DNA of 64,000 bases from Candidatus Gastranaerophilales bacterium (GCA_944323475.1 CALUSQ010000001.1:62001-126000), one strand, 5' to 3'; numbered from the stretch's first letter, positions 9,115 to 19,897 are shown. The notes: a model not told the origin generated them from the sequence alone. Made by a program: numbers and translations.

Positions 9115-10422
9115 CTACTTTTTTGCTTCTGCAATGAATTTTATTTTATTGTTGTCAACAAGGAATTTTGTAACCTTTTGGCTCAATGCTTGTTGAGACA
9201 ATGACTGAATCAAAGCAGTGTTTTTTCTTATTTCTTTAAATATAGTATCTTTATCTGTTTGATATAAAGCTGCCATCTCGGCTATTTTTTGGTCTAAATC
9301 TTGAGCTGTAACTTGGATATTTTCAAGTTTAGCAATTTCTGACATCATTAAAGAATTTTTGATTCTGTTAAGTGCTTCAGCTTTAAGTTCTTCGTCGATT
9401 TTGTCAGCACCATCTCTTTTTAAAACTTCTTCCCAAGTTACACCTGATTGTGCAACTTTTTGTTTAAAATCAGCGACAAGTGCTTGTTTTTCTCTTTCAA
9501 TCATCGAGTCTTGAACATCTACTGTCATTTTTGAAAGAACTGCTTCAAAAACTTTGTTTGCACTTCTTTTTTCGTTTTCCATTTTTTCTGTATTTTCAAG
9601 ATATTTTTGAATATCAGCTTTTAATTCATCAACATTTTTGAAATTGCCGACTTTTTTAGCCAATTCATCATTTATTTCAGGTAAAACTTTTTCTTTTATT
9701 TCATTAATTTTAATTTTAAATTGAGCTGGTTTACCGTTAAGTTTTTCATCATGGTATTCTTCAGGGAAAGTAACATCAATAGTAAACTCTTCGCCTACTT
9801 TATGACCAACAAGTTGTTCAGCAAAACCAGGAATAAAATTACTATGTTCCAAATCAAGCAAATAATTTTTTGCTGCACCGCCTTGAATAGCTTCGCCATC
9901 GACAAACCCTTCAAAGTCCATAAGTACAACGTCTTTTGCTGTTGATTCTCTGCCTTCAACCTTATTTAAAGTTGTAAATTTCTCAGCCAACTCATCAAGT
10001 TCTTTTTGCATTGCATTATCGGCAGTTTTGTATTCTTCAACTTCAACTTCAATATCTTTGTACTGTTCGAATTTAACTTCAGGCTTGAGTTCCATTCTTG
10101 CTACTACTTTTACAGGTTTTCCAAGTTCAAAATCATAAGATTCTAAATATGGCTCTGTAATAATATTCAAATCATTTTCAGTTATTGCTTTTGAAAAAGC
10201 AGAAGGTAATATAGAATCCAAAACATCTCTTTTGATTGATTCAGAACCGATGTTTTTTTCCAAAATAGCTCTTGGTGCTTTGCCTTTTCTAAAACCAGGA
10301 ATATTAACTCTTTGAGCAAGTCTCTTACAAGCTTTTGAATATTCTTTTTCTGCTGTATCGGCATCAATCTCAATATCAACCTTAACCATATTGTTTTCTA
10401 ATTTTTCAATTTTTGTTTCCAT
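9115..10422 (-). CDS. tig: Trigger factor, ribosome-associated chaperone
   Basis: Trigger factor binds the ribosome exit tunnel and folds nascent chains. The ribosome-docking signature GFRKGKAPR lies near residue 43 and the central FKBP-type domain includes DFEGFVDGEAI and NFIPGFAEQLVGHKVGEEF. The long helical C-terminal domain follows to residue 435. I start at the ATG at 10422 (METKIEKLEN), which has an AAGGAT ribosome site; a 13-residue upstream extension is not family-like. It is first in tig-clpP-clpX, linking folding and proteolysis. Confidence 0.96.
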   Translation of the reverse strand: METKIEKLENNMVKVDIEIDADTAEKEYSKACKRLAQRVNIPGFRKGKAPRAILEKNIGSESIKRDVLDSILPSAFSKAITENDLNIITEPYLESYDFELGKPVKVVARMELKPEVKFEQYKDIEVEVEEYKTADNAMQKELDELAEKFTTLNKVEGRESTAKDVVLMDFEGFVDGEAIQGGAAKNYLLDLEHSNFIPGFAEQLVGHKVGEEFTIDVTFPEEYHDEKLNGKPAQFKIKINEIKEKVLPEINDELAKKVGNFKNVDELKADIQKYLENTEKMENEKRSANKVFEAVLSKMTVDVQDSMIEREKQALVADFKQKVAQSGVTWEEVLKRDGADKIDEELKAEALNRIKNSLMMSEIAKLENIQVTAQDLDQKIAEMAALYQTDKDTIFKEIRKNTALIQSLSQQALSQKVTKFLVDNNKIKFIAEAKK

Positions 10423-10568
10423 TTTTTTATCCTTATAACTCTTTTGTGACGACACTTTCAAGGGTATAATATATCCTCTTCCCTATTCTAGTAATAATTA
10501 TATTATAAAAGTTTTACAAATAAAGCATATTTAAAAAATTTAATAGATTTGGAGTAGAGAAATAAAAA

Positions 10569-11673
10569 TTATTGGATTTCTTGTTTGAGATATGCATCAA
10601 TAAAACCATCAATATCTCCATCCATTACAGAATCAACATTTCCTACTTCATAACCTGTTCTATGGTCTTTTACCATTTTGTATGGGTGAAAGACATATGA
10701 ACGAATTTGAGAACCAAAATTTATATCAAAAGTTTCACCTTTTAACTCAGCAAGTTTTTTATCATGTTCTGCTTGTTTTAATGCAAGCAATTTTGCAGCC
10801 AACATCTGCATAGCCGTCTCTCTATTTTGCAATTGGGAACGTTGCTGCTGACATTTAACCACTATACCTGTAGGTTTATGCAAAATTCTGACAGCGGTTT
10901 CCACTTTGTTAACATTTTGCCCTCCGGCACCACCGGAACGCATTGTTTCCAAAACTATATCATCAGGTGGGATATTAATTGCTTTTTCAAAATCATCAAT
11001 CACTGGACAAACTTCAAGAGAAGCAAAGCTTGTCTGACGTTTACCATTAGCATTAAATGGTGAAATTCTAACAAGCCTGTGCACACCTCTTTCTGCTTTT
11101 GCCAATCCGAAAGCATATTTGCCAGAAAGTTTTATAGTTGCAGATTTTATACCTGCTTCATCACCATCAGACTTGTCTAAAAGATCAACTTGCCAGCCTT
11201 TGGCTTCTGCCCAGCGTGTATACATCCTCAATAGCATTTGTGCCCAATCTTGAGCATCAGTACCTCCAGCACCGGCATTTACTGTTAAAATCGCATCGTA
11301 TGTATCATATTCTCCTGAAAGAGTCTTTTCTATTTCCCATTTATTCAATTCTTTATCAAGAAAATCTAAATTATTTTGTAATTCTTCCCATAAAGACTCA
11401 TCATCAGATTCGTTATAAAGTTCAATAAGTACTTTGCAATCATCAATAGTCTTTTGCCATTTTTCGAAACGTGAAAGTTCATTTTTATACTCGGTTACTT
11501 CTTGCGAAATACGAGCTGCAGCCTGAGGATCTTTCCAGATATCTTCTGATTGTAATTTTTCATCTAAGGCAAGAATCTTGACTCTTAACTTAGCTGGGTC
11601 AAAGACACTCCTTCGCTTTGAGAATTTTCAAAGCAAGTTCATCATATTTTTGTTTTTGTTCTACATCTATCAT
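10569..11673 (-). CDS. prfB: Peptide chain release factor 2, with programmed +1 frameshift
   Basis: RF2 releases peptides at UGA and UAA. The gene opens with ATG at 11673 and a 24-codon frame ending in CTT TGA (11604-11599). Reading resumes in the +1 frame as GAC CCA GCT, giving a 367-residue product. The main part holds the catalytic [14 protein letters not shown] and [14 protein letters not shown] regions. An internal AAGGAG sits three bases before the shifty CTT, as in the classic autoregulatory site. There is no good ribosome site before the start. A simple ORF call would miss the first third and begin at the internal ATG at 11348. Confidence 0.95.
11599..11613 (-). promoter_or_regulatory. 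prfB programmed +1 frameshift site
   Basis: The reverse strand reads AAGGAG-TGT-CTT-TGA-C: an internal Shine-Dalgarno-like stimulator, the slippery CUU and the in-frame UGA. This is the known RF2 autoregulation design, in which low RF2 leaves UGA undecoded and the ribosome slips +1. The stop is UGA and so also shows that UGA is a real stop codon in this genome. Confidence 0.93.
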
Positions 11674-11722
11674 TGTGTTGTTATTCTATCATAAATAGCA
11701 ATATGCTACAAAATCAAACCAA

Positions 11723-11750
11723 AAAAGGAAAACTGTATCGTTTTCCTTTT
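11723..11750 (-). terminator. Intrinsic terminator after metG
   Basis: AAAAGGAAAAC and GTTTTCCTTTT pair around a 6-base loop, with a six-T tail on the reverse strand. It lies 20 bases past the metG stop and 50 bases upstream of prfB. Confidence 0.85.
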
Positions 11751-11770
11751 CTGTATTAATAAATAAAAAT

Positions 11771-13345
11771 TTATGCTTTTTTAGCGGCACCTGCAATTTC
11801 TGAATCAAGTCTTAAAAATACAGGTTTAATTTTTTCTTTTTCAGTAATCTTTCCAGCAGGTATTTCACCCCATTTAAGATTGTCCAATTTTACATCTACA
11901 GCTTTTTCAGTTCTGTTTAACTGTTCATATATATCCTGAGAAATATTTGGAGTATAAGGAGCAAGCATAGCCGCAATAAATCTCATAGACTCTAAGACAT
12001 TGTATAGAACATTTGCACATTCTTGCATTTTTCCTTCTTTAGCAAGTCCCCAAGGTGCTGTATCATTTACATATTTGTTCACTATATTTGAAAAATTAAC
12101 AATCTCTTGAGCGGCTTCTGCAACTTCATACTTGTCAAATCTTTCTTTAACAAGTGTAACTGTTTGCATAGCAGCTTTTGCAATTTCATTATCTGAAGAA
12201 GTAATAAATTCGGGTTTTATTTCTCCATCAAAATATTTGACTTGCATATTCAATGTTCTGTTAAGCAAATTACCAATATTATTAGCCAAATCAGCATTTA
12301 CTCTTTCTTTAAAATCGAGGTCAGAGTAGTTGCCATCTTTGCCAGAAGGTGCAGTAACCATCATAAAATATCTAAATGCATCGGGTTGAGAAAGATTAAA
12401 AGTTTCCATTACATCTTTTGGAGCTATAACATTACCCAATGATTTTGACATTTTTGTCTGATCTATAGTAATCCATCCATGAGCAAGAATAGTTTTTGGC
12501 AATGGCAAATCGAGTGCCATCAAAAATGCCGGCCAGTATATTGCGTGGAATTTCATAATATCCTTACCGATAACTTGAACATCTGCAGGCCAATATCTTT
12601 TAAACATTTCAGAAGGATTTTCTGTGTCATAGCCTAAAGCTGTAATGTAATTTGATAAAGCATCAATCCATACATAAATAATCTGAGAATCATCATCTGC
12701 TACAGGTACACCCCAGTTCACAGACTCTTTTGAACGTGATACAGAAATATCTTCAATGTGTTCAAGCTGATTTAAAACTTCATTTGCCCTAAATTCAGGT
12801 TGAATAAATTCAGGGTTATTTTTTATATGTTCTATAATTCTGTCTTTATATTTTGAAAGTTTAAAGAAATAATTTTCTTCTTTAACTTCTTCCGGTTTTT
12901 TTAAATGATCAGGACAAAGTCCATCTTCTGTCAAATCTCTCGGGTTCAAGAAAGATTCACATCCTGAACAATACAAACCGGTATAAGAATGTTTGTAAAT
13001 ATCACCATTGTCTTTTAACTTTTGAAATATTTTTTGTACTATAGCTTCATGGTCTTTATCTGTAGTTCTAATTAACTTGTCATAAGAAATATCAAGACCA
13101 GCCCAAGCTTCTTTAAATTTTTGAGCATTTTCATCACAAAGTTCTTTTGGAGTGATACCTCTTGAAGCTGCTGTTTTTTGAATTTTTATTCCGTGTTCAT
13201 CTGTTCCTGTTAAAAAATAAACATCGTCTCTTCTTTGTCTAAAATGTCTAACAAGTACATCTGCTTGTATTTTTTCATATGCGTGTCCAATATGAGGAGC
13301 ACCGTTTACATAATCAATTGCCGTTGTTAAGTAAAATTTTGTCAT
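11771..13345 (-). CDS. metG: Methionyl-tRNA synthetase
   Basis: MetRS charges both initiator and elongator tRNA-Met. HIGH is in GAPHIGHAYEK near residue 18 and KMSKS is in TKMSKSLGN near residue 300. The zinc knuckle has CSGC and a later CPDH, so the fourth ligand is His, as in Bacillus/Thermus-type enzymes. At 524 residues it lacks the C-terminal EMAP-II-like tRNA-binding domain that some MetRS carry. The start at 13345 is standard (MTKFYLTTAIDYVNG). It is followed by a terminator and is probably a single-gene unit. Confidence 0.97.
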   Translation of the reverse strand: MTKFYLTTAIDYVNGAPHIGHAYEKIQADVLVRHFRQRRDDVYFLTGTDEHGIKIQKTAASRGITPKELCDENAQKFKEAWAGLDISYDKLIRTTDKDHEAIVQKIFQKLKDNGDIYKHSYTGLYCSGCESFLNPRDLTEDGLCPDHLKKPEEVKEENYFFKLSKYKDRIIEHIKNNPEFIQPEFRANEVLNQLEHIEDISVSRSKESVNWGVPVADDDSQIIYVWIDALSNYITALGYDTENPSEMFKRYWPADVQVIGKDIMKFHAIYWPAFLMALDLPLPKTILAHGWITIDQTKMSKSLGNVIAPKDVMETFNLSQPDAFRYFMMVTAPSGKDGNYSDLDFKERVNADLANNIGNLLNRTLNMQVKYFDGEIKPEFITSSDNEIAKAAMQTVTLVKERFDKYEVAEAAQEIVNFSNIVNKYVNDTAPWGLAKEGKMQECANVLYNVLESMRFIAAMLAPYTPNISQDIYEQLNRTEKAVDVKLDNLKWGEIPAGKITEKEKIKPVFLRLDSEIAGAAKKA

Positions 13346-13419
13346 AATCTATCCCATATCATTTATATTTGCTAAGATAAAATTACCACAAAAAAATATT
13401 GAAAAAAAGGGAGTTAATA

Positions 13420-14121
13420 ATGACAGAAAGATATAACAATAGAGGGAATAAAGAATTAAGAAGTATAAAATTTACAAAAGACTATACAAAACATGCACTG
13501 AGTTCAATATTAGTTGAATTTGGTGATACAAAAGTAATAGTAACAGCTTCAGTTGATGAAAAAGCTCCAAAATGGATGGAAAAAGATGATCCAAGAGGAT
13601 GGGTAACAGCTGAATATTCTTTGTTGCCAACATCTACACATACAAGATGCCAAAGAGAACGTTCAAAAATTTCAGGCAGAACTCAAGAAATACAAAGATT
13701 GATTGGAAGAAGCCTGCGTTCTTGTGTTGATTTAGAAAAGCTGACAGGACTAACATTAACTATTGATGCCGATGTTATCCAAGCAGACGGTGGCACAAGA
13801 TGTGCCAGCATTTGCGGAGGATATCTTGCACTAGAACAAGCAATTAAAAAATTGATGGAACAAGGTGTAATTAAAGAGAATCCGATTTTGGACAAAATTG
13901 CAGCTGTTTCGATTGGAATAATTGATGGAGAAGTAAAGCTGGACTTAGATTATTCAGAAGACTCTCATGCACAAGTCGACTCTAACGTTGTAATGACAAA
14001 GGGCGGGAAAATTATAGAGTTTCAAACTACTGCTGAAGGTAATCCATACGAAAAGTCACAACTTTATGAAATACTTGATACTGCAGAAAAAGCAATACAA
14101 GAAATAATCAGCCTGTATTAA
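13420..14121 (+). CDS. rph: Ribonuclease PH
   Basis: RNase PH is a phosphorolytic 3'-5' exonuclease trimming tRNA precursors. The family-specific RGNKELRSI opens the protein, followed by GDTKVIVTASV, RTQEIQRLIGRSLR and DADVIQADGGTRCASI. The ATG at 13420 has a strong AAAAAGGGAG site 7 bases away and yields 233 residues; a TTG seven codons upstream is unlikely. It diverges from metG across a 74-base gap. No rdgB follows, unlike in many bacteria. Confidence 0.96.
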   Translation: MTERYNNRGNKELRSIKFTKDYTKHALSSILVEFGDTKVIVTASVDEKAPKWMEKDDPRGWVTAEYSLLPTSTHTRCQRERSKISGRTQEIQRLIGRSLRSCVDLEKLTGLTLTIDADVIQADGGTRCASICGGYLALEQAIKKLMEQGVIKENPILDKIAAVSIGIIDGEVKLDLDYSEDSHAQVDSNVVMTKGGKIIEFQTTAEGNPYEKSQLYEILDTAEKAIQEIISLY

Positions 14122-14168
14122 ATACAGACTAATTATTCAAACATATTATTTTTTAATTTTTCAATAAA

Positions 14169-14792
14169 CTACAAGTAACTTAATTTCTTTTCTTTAATAA
14201 CTTTTGCTGCACAAGTTACACCAGCACCACCAGATATACAATCAGAAGAGCCATCATAACTTCCTGCAGGTAAAATACCTTCACCCCTAATCAAACCGAA
14301 GAAGAAAATGTCTTTACCATAAGCATTTGGCCCTTTTAAACCATTTACATCTACAGCAAAACTACCCAAACAAGCTGTTGAATCATCTGCTACGTAGCCT
14401 TTACCTGTACAATCATCTTTTGAAAAGTAATATATCATTCCATCTGCAGTTGTAAAAGACATCCCAGATAATGTTGATTCTTCCCCTTTAAGTGATTTTA
14501 CATCTGAACGTGTTGCTTCGTCTTCAGATTGATCTATAACATTAAGTTGTTCGACCATTGCTTTTGCAAGTTCTTTTTCATTTGTCCATAAAGAACCAAA
14601 ACCTATAGGTCCGTTAGCAACTTTCATTTTAGTAACCATCTGACTTAATACAGAGTAAGATTTTAAACAACCTGCAACATATTGGTTATTCTGTGAAGTC
14701 TGATTTAAATTAGGGATTGTAATCGCAGCAATTACACCAATAATGGTAAGTGTTGCTAAAATTTCTGCTAAAGTAAATGCTGTTTTTTTCAT
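14169..14792 (-). CDS. Type IV pilin / type II secretion pseudopilin-like protein
   Basis: The N-terminus KKTAFTLAEILATLTIIG is a class III signal: cleavage before Phe, Glu at mature position 5, then one hydrophobic helix. The rest (207 residues) is polar with cysteine pairs near the end (DCTGKGY, DCISGGAGVTC), and resembles the secreted pseudopilin-like proteins common in gut Melainabacteria. Its start overlaps the bioA stop by four bases (ATGA), so it is translationally coupled to an unrelated biotin gene. No prepilin peptidase or secretion ATPase is in the window. Whether it is a pilus subunit or a surface protein is unclear. Confidence 0.85.
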   Translation of the reverse strand: MKKTAFTLAEILATLTIIGVIAAITIPNLNQTSQNNQYVAGCLKSYSVLSQMVTKMKVANGPIGFGSLWTNEKELAKAMVEQLNVIDQSEDEATRSDVKSLKGEESTLSGMSFTTADGMIYYFSKDDCTGKGYVADDSTACLGSFAVDVNGLKGPNAYGKDIFFFGLIRGEGILPAGSYDGSSDCISGGAGVTCAAKVIKEKKLSYL

Positions 14793-16159
14793 AATACCTC
14801 TGTTTTTTCCGTAACAATTTTTATTGCATTATATGCTATTTCCGTAAGTTTTTCAATTTCTTTTTCAGTTATTATCAATGGAGGCATAAAATAAATAACA
14901 TTGCCGATTGGTCTTAGTATTGCACCCATTTTTAAAGCTTCTAAAAAAACTTTATGTCCCATTCTTTCACTAAAAGTATAAGGTTCTTTTGTCAATTTGT
15001 TTTTGACCATCTCTATAGCACCAATCATACCGATATGTCTTATATCACCTACATGTTTTAAAGTTTCAAATTTTTTAAGAGATTTTTTTAATGCTTCTAT
15101 TTTCTGTTGAAGAGATTCTATAATTTGCTCTTCTTCCATTATTTTTAAATTTTCAACAGCCAATGCACAGGCAATTGGGTTTCCTGTAAAGCTATGCCCG
15201 TGATAAAAAGTTTTTAACTTTGAAAAATCATCATAAAATTCTTTATAAATTTTTTCTGTTGCAATTGTTGCTGCAAGAGGTATATATCCTGCGGTAATTC
15301 CTTTTGCAACACAAAAAATATCAGGTTTTATTCCGGCATGTTCAAAAGCAAAATATTTTCCAGTTCTGCCAAAAGCCATAGCTACTTCATCATCTATAAG
15401 TAAAATATCGTATTTATCACACAATTTTCTAAGCCTGTTCAAATATTTAGCAGGATAAACTCGCATACCAGCAGCACCCTGAACCAAGGGTTCTACAATT
15501 ATTGCAGCTATTTCATTATGTCTTTGTTCAAAAAGATTTTCTACTTCATCTAAACATTTGATATTACAAGTATTTTTTTCTAAATTGTTAGGACATCTAT
15601 AACAATATGGCGCACAAACTTTCAAAGTTTCGAAAACTAATGGTTTAAAAATTTCCTTATAAATATCAATTCCACCAATAGAGACAGAGCCTAATGTATC
15701 ACCATGGTAAGAATCAGTCATAGATACAAAATATTTCTTTTCAGGTTTTCCTTTTTGATACCAGTATTGATAAGCCATTTTTATAGCTACTTCTACAGCA
15801 GTAGAGCCATCATCAGAATAAAAGACTTTTGAAAATGGTTCACCAGCAAGTTTCACAAGTCTTTCTGCCAATTCTATAGCCGGCTTGTGTGTAAAATCTG
15901 CAAGAAGAACATGTTCTATTTTTTGAGACTGTTCCAAAAGTACGTTGTTTAAACGCTTTACAGAGTGACCTAACGTATTAACCCACCAAGAAGCAACTGC
16001 ATCAATATATTTGTTACCATCTATATCATATACATATATCCCTTCACCGCGTTCTATTAATATTGGTTTAAAATTTTCACCTTCATACTGTTTGTGTTGA
16101 GTATCCGGATGCCACACATATTTTAAATCTTTTTCAATCCATTCTTCTTTTGAAAACAT
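14789..16159 (-). CDS. bioA: Adenosylmethionine-8-amino-7-oxononanoate aminotransferase
   Basis: This class III PLP aminotransferase makes 7,8-diaminononanoate in biotin synthesis. WHPDTQ near residue 17 and DAVASWWVNTLGH near residue 50 are typical of the BioA family. The active site includes YSDDGSTAVEVA and SYHGDTLG, and the PLP lysine is in CVAKGITAGY near residue 290. It is longer than E. coli BioA (456 versus 429) because of a cysteine-rich insert (PYCYRCPNNLEKNTC) near residue 190, where Bacillus-type BioA also has one. The amino donor, SAM or lysine, cannot be told from sequence alone. No other bio genes are nearby. Confidence 0.93.
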   Translation of the reverse strand: MFSKEEWIEKDLKYVWHPDTQHKQYEGENFKPILIERGEGIYVYDIDGNKYIDAVASWWVNTLGHSVKRLNNVLLEQSQKIEHVLLADFTHKPAIELAERLVKLAGEPFSKVFYSDDGSTAVEVAIKMAYQYWYQKGKPEKKYFVSMTDSYHGDTLGSVSIGGIDIYKEIFKPLVFETLKVCAPYCYRCPNNLEKNTCNIKCLDEVENLFEQRHNEIAAIIVEPLVQGAAGMRVYPAKYLNRLRKLCDKYDILLIDDEVAMAFGRTGKYFAFEHAGIKPDIFCVAKGITAGYIPLAATIATEKIYKEFYDDFSKLKTFYHGHSFTGNPIACALAVENLKIMEEEQIIESLQQKIEALKKSLKKFETLKHVGDIRHIGMIGAIEMVKNKLTKEPYTFSERMGHKVFLEALKMGAILRPIGNVIYFMPPLIITEKEIEKLTEIAYNAIKIVTEKTEVL

Positions 16160-16266
16160 ATTCTATCACTTTCTTTGATTCATTTTGGATTTTATAACAA
16201 ATAAAATATAATTTATAGAAATATTTAAAGACTTTACTTAAAAGAAAAAAACATTATCATATTAAT

Positions 16267-16848
16267 ATGAAAAAAATTAGTCTATTATTTTTAATAATTT
16301 TTTTTAGTGCATCTATTGTCCCTGCATATGCAGAGATAAGCGATGATTTTTGGGATGAGCCAATGAAAATTGACAGTGCAGCAAAAAGTCAACAAAAATC
16401 TGTAACTAATCAAGAATTTGAAAAAGTAATGCAGTTTTTTGAAAAGAAGAAAAAGAAAAAAGAAGAAAAAGACCGTCCTAAAGGTAATCCTGTATGGGAA
16501 AATAACTCCGGACAGGATTCACAAGACAGCATTTCAGGTGTTTTGAAAAATATGAAAGACGATTACCCGACTTTAATGATTCCTGTCACTCTTATTACTC
16601 CTGAGTTGACAGAAATTCCACCGGGATACTATAGAGTTCTTTCAGCAAAAAATGATTCCGGTTATTTTATAAACCTATATCAAGGAAACTCTCTTATAGC
16701 AAAAATAAAAGCAAAAAACACAGGCAACGACCACAATCAAAAATCTCTAAACTATGCAAAAATTATTCCAACAGAAGATAACTACATGAATTTAATATAT
16801 GGTGATATAGATTGTAATATAGAAGCAATTTTACCAATAAAAAAATAA
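16267..16848 (+). CDS. Exported protein of unknown function
   Basis: I do not recognise this 193-residue protein. It has a clear signal peptide (LLFLIIFFSASIVPAYA, cleavage near residue 22). Next comes an acidic segment and a lysine tract (FEKKKKKKEEKD near residue 60), then a compact-looking C-terminal part (MIPVTLITPELTEIPPGYYRV onward) that may be a beta-rich domain. No ribosome site is obvious before the ATG. It diverges from bioA and ends at a shared terminator with rpoD. Confidence 0.75.
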   Translation: MKKISLLFLIIFFSASIVPAYAEISDDFWDEPMKIDSAAKSQQKSVTNQEFEKVMQFFEKKKKKKEEKDRPKGNPVWENNSGQDSQDSISGVLKNMKDDYPTLMIPVTLITPELTEIPPGYYRVLSAKNDSGYFINLYQGNSLIAKIKAKNTGNDHNQKSLNYAKIIPTEDNYMNLIYGDIDCNIEAILPIKK

Positions 16849-16878
16849 GTTCCTTAAATTTAAGGAACTTATTTTTTT
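16845..16878. terminator. Bidirectional intrinsic terminator between the exported protein gene and rpoD
   Basis: A perfect palindrome centred at 16858/16859 (AATAAGTTCCTTAAA with its complement) is followed by a T run on the forward strand and by A-rich bases on the left. It ends transcription from both sides. Confidence 0.92.
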
Positions 16879-16883
16879 ATCAA

Positions 16884-17960
16884 TTAAACTTCTACATATT
16901 CTCTCAAACGTTTGCTTCTGTTTGGATGTCTAAGTTTTCTCAAAGCTTTTGCTTCAATTTGTCTGATACGTTCACGAGTAACACCAAACAATTGACCAAC
17001 CTCTTCAAGTGTTCTTTGGCGACCGTCATCCATACCGAAACGTAATCTCAAAACATCTCTTTCACGAGGAGAAAGTCCGCTCAATACCTCTGCAAGATCT
17101 TCTCTTAAAAGTTCATGAGCAACTGTTTTTACAGGAGCATCTGCATCTTTGTCTTCGATAAAATCACCTAAACGGGAATCTTCTTCTTTACCAATAGGAG
17201 TTTCAAGAGAAAGAGGTTCTTGAGCAACTTTGATAATTTCTCTAAGTTTTGAAATAGAAATATTCATTTCTTGAGCAAGTTCATCTTCTGTTGGTTTTCT
17301 TGAAAGCTCTTGAGCAAGTTTTCTTGTAACTTTTTTCAATTTATTAATTGTTTCAACCATGTGAACAGGTATACGTATTGTACGAGCCTGATCAGCAATT
17401 GCCCTTGTGATTGCCTGACGAATCCACCAAGTTGCATATGTGGAGAATTTGTATCCTCTTTCATGGTCAAATTTTTCAGCAGCACGAATAAGACCCAAGT
17501 TGCCTTCTTGTATAAGGTCTAAGAATAACATGCCTCTGCCTACATATTTTTTTGCAATAGAAACAACTAGCCTAAGGTTTGCTTGAACTAGCTTTCTTTT
17601 TGCAATAGCACCAACATTACCGCCTTGAATAATTTTTCTTGCTAAATCAATTTCTTCATCAGCAGTCAAAAGTTTTATACGTCCGATTTCTCTCAAATAC
17701 ATTCTAACAGGATCATCAAGAGAAACACCTCTTGGTACAGCAATTTGTTGCTCATCATCAGCATCTAAATCATCAGATGGCTGCATATATATTTCATCTT
17801 CTGCTGTTGAGCCGGATTTACCGATAATAACATCAATACTGTCTGTTGTAATTGTTTCGGGTTCGCTAAATAAATCATCACCAGTTGTATCATCAGTTTG
17901 AAGATCATCTTCATCTATAATACTAACGAGTGATTTGTCTGACATTCTTTTTCTGCTCAT
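16884..17960 (-). CDS. rpoD: Primary RNA polymerase sigma factor (sigma-70/SigA)
   Basis: All sigma-70 regions are present: an acidic region 1.1-like start, region 1.2 ([11 protein letters not shown] near residue 83), region 2 ([20 protein letters not shown] and [13 protein letters not shown]), region 3, and region 4 ending in [19 protein letters not shown]. At 358 residues it lacks the large non-conserved insert of E. coli RpoD, like SigA of Gram-positives and cyanobacteria. Its ATG shares one base with the dnaG stop (TAATG), so it forms the classic dnaG-rpoD macromolecular synthesis pair and is translationally coupled. Confidence 0.97.
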   Translation of the reverse strand: MSRKRMSDKSLVSIIDEDDLQTDDTTGDDLFSEPETITTDSIDVIIGKSGSTAEDEIYMQPSDDLDADDEQQIAVPRGVSLDDPVRMYLREIGRIKLLTADEEIDLARKIIQGGNVGAIAKRKLVQANLRLVVSIAKKYVGRGMLFLDLIQEGNLGLIRAAEKFDHERGYKFSTYATWWIRQAITRAIADQARTIRIPVHMVETINKLKKVTRKLAQELSRKPTEDELAQEMNISISKLREIIKVAQEPLSLETPIGKEEDSRLGDFIEDKDADAPVKTVAHELLREDLAEVLSGLSPRERDVLRLRFGMDDGRQRTLEEVGQLFGVTRERIRQIEAKALRKLRHPNRSKRLREYVEV

Positions 17961-19864
17961 TAATTGTCTCCAGTTCTTAGCTTGTTTTTTATATTTTCTC
18001 TTAGTTGCATTTGTATTTGAATTGCTTCAATTTCGTCATCATTTAGCTGTTTATATTGAGACCTCAGATGACTTTGCCGTTCCTTTTCCTTAAAAGCTTC
18101 TATCTTGGCTATATTCTCATTAATAGCATTTTTAAAGTCTCTGTCCGATAAATTTTTAAAACTGTCGGATAAATATATCAAATCTGTAATTAAATCTTTG
18201 ACTTCATAGTCCTCGGCAAATTCTGTGTACAGGGTCTCTATCAATTCTTTAACATTATTTACCCGTTGAGACAATTTGTCAATTGTATTTTTTACAATTA
18301 TTAACGTATTGTTTGTATATTCTACATCCTTTAAAATACTGCTTAATGTTTGAATGCTATAAGCACTGTCTTCTATTAAATACATCGACAATAAATTTTT
18401 TTGCGCTTTTTCTGAAATATTTAAAGATTTCTTTACAATTAATGAATTTTCTTTTGCTTGCTGAGTTTTGACCGGTGGAGAAAAAGTGTCAAACGTACTT
18501 TTTTTAAGTTCTTTTTGTATAGAATTTTCAGAAATTTCCAATTGAGAAGCTACAATTTTAATATACTCATCTCTTACAATATCATTATTAATTTCTTTTA
18601 AATATGGCAAAACATCTTTTACCAAATTGCTTTTTTCTATCGGAGACATATCAGATTTTTTGTCTTTTAATATACTGTTAATCTGAAAATCCACAAGCAA
18701 AGGTGCTCTATCAAGTATAGACTGATAAGCTTCTGCTCCGTTTTCTCTAATAAACTCATCCGGATCTTTTCCTTCCGGTGGAACAACTACTCTTATTTCA
18801 CAAGAATATCTGTCATTGTTTTTTGATATTGACGAAAAACTTTCATCAAACTGTTTTATATTTCCTAAACCGACAAAAGCTTCTTTGATAACTTCTGCTC
18901 CACGTTTTGCAGCCATTTGTCCTGCTCTGTCAGTATCAAAAGCCAAGTAAATTTTTCTTGACTGAGTATAGCGAGAAATTAGTTTTATATGGCTGTCTGT
19001 AAGAGCTGTCCCGCAGGCACCAACAGCATTTTTTACACCATTGACCTGTGCAGATATTACATCAAAATATCCTTCCATTATTACTACAGAATCTTTTTCT
19101 TTTATAGCCTCTTTTGCATGGTATAAACCATATAAAATATTACTTTTATTATAAACAACTGTATCCGGAGAATTTAAATATTTCGGATTTTGACCTGATT
19201 CAATAGCTCTTGCACCAAAAGCAACAATATTCCCTTTATCATCAAAAATCGGAATAGTTATTCTGTTTCTAAATCTGTCAATATAGCCTTGAGACTTTTC
19301 TCTTTTAATTATAAGTCCGGCTTTTTCAATTATTTCTTCTGAATATTTATCTTTCAAAAATTTTTGCAATTCATCATATGAATTTGGAGCATAACCTAGT
19401 TTGTATGTTTCTATATGACTATCTGTTATGCCTCTGTTTTCAAGATATTTATATGCAACTGAATTTTTATCCTTTAAAAGATTATGCTTAAAAAATTCAG
19501 CTGTATCCTTCATACAGGAATAGATTTTGTCTTTAATATCTTTATTATTTTTTGCTTTATCAAAAGTAATAGGAAGTTCAATGCCAAGTAGTTCAGCTTG
19601 TTCTTTCACAACTTCATGAAAAGATTGGTTATTTATTTTCATCAAAAAGCTGAGAACATCGCCGCCTTCGCCACATCCAAAACATTTATATATTTGTTTA
19701 GCAGGACTCACACTAAATGAAGGCGTTTTTTCATTGTGAAACGGACAACATCCCCAATAATTTCCGCCTGATTTTTTGAGGATAACATACTTTGAAACGA
19801 CATCAACAATGTCCAAACGATCTTTTATTTGAGTAACAACATCTTGATAACTAACTTCATTCAT
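17960..19864 (-). CDS. dnaG: DNA primase
   Basis: DnaG lays RNA primers for replication. The CHC2 zinc motif is [11 protein letters not shown] and [10 protein letters not shown] (residues 39-68). The catalytic core has the TOPRIM motifs [10 protein letters not shown] near residue 262 and [14 protein letters not shown] near residue 305. The remaining C-terminal part to 634 is the helical DnaB-binding region. The full-length DnaB helicase is not in the window; only an unrelated stand-alone DnaB-type domain appears at 52731. Confidence 0.97.
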   Translation of the reverse strand: MNEVSYQDVVTQIKDRLDIVDVVSKYVILKKSGGNYWGCCPFHNEKTPSFSVSPAKQIYKCFGCGEGGDVLSFLMKINNQSFHEVVKEQAELLGIELPITFDKAKNNKDIKDKIYSCMKDTAEFFKHNLLKDKNSVAYKYLENRGITDSHIETYKLGYAPNSYDELQKFLKDKYSEEIIEKAGLIIKREKSQGYIDRFRNRITIPIFDDKGNIVAFGARAIESGQNPKYLNSPDTVVYNKSNILYGLYHAKEAIKEKDSVVIMEGYFDVISAQVNGVKNAVGACGTALTDSHIKLISRYTQSRKIYLAFDTDRAGQMAAKRGAEVIKEAFVGLGNIKQFDESFSSISKNNDRYSCEIRVVVPPEGKDPDEFIRENGAEAYQSILDRAPLLVDFQINSILKDKKSDMSPIEKSNLVKDVLPYLKEINNDIVRDEYIKIVASQLEISENSIQKELKKSTFDTFSPPVKTQQAKENSLIVKKSLNISEKAQKNLLSMYLIEDSAYSIQTLSSILKDVEYTNNTLIIVKNTIDKLSQRVNNVKELIETLYTEFAEDYEVKDLITDLIYLSDSFKNLSDRDFKNAINENIAKIEAFKEKERQSHLRSQYKQLNDDEIEAIQIQMQLRENIKNKLRTGDN

Positions 19865-19897
19865 TCTGATAAGTATTATAACATGATAAAATAAGTA

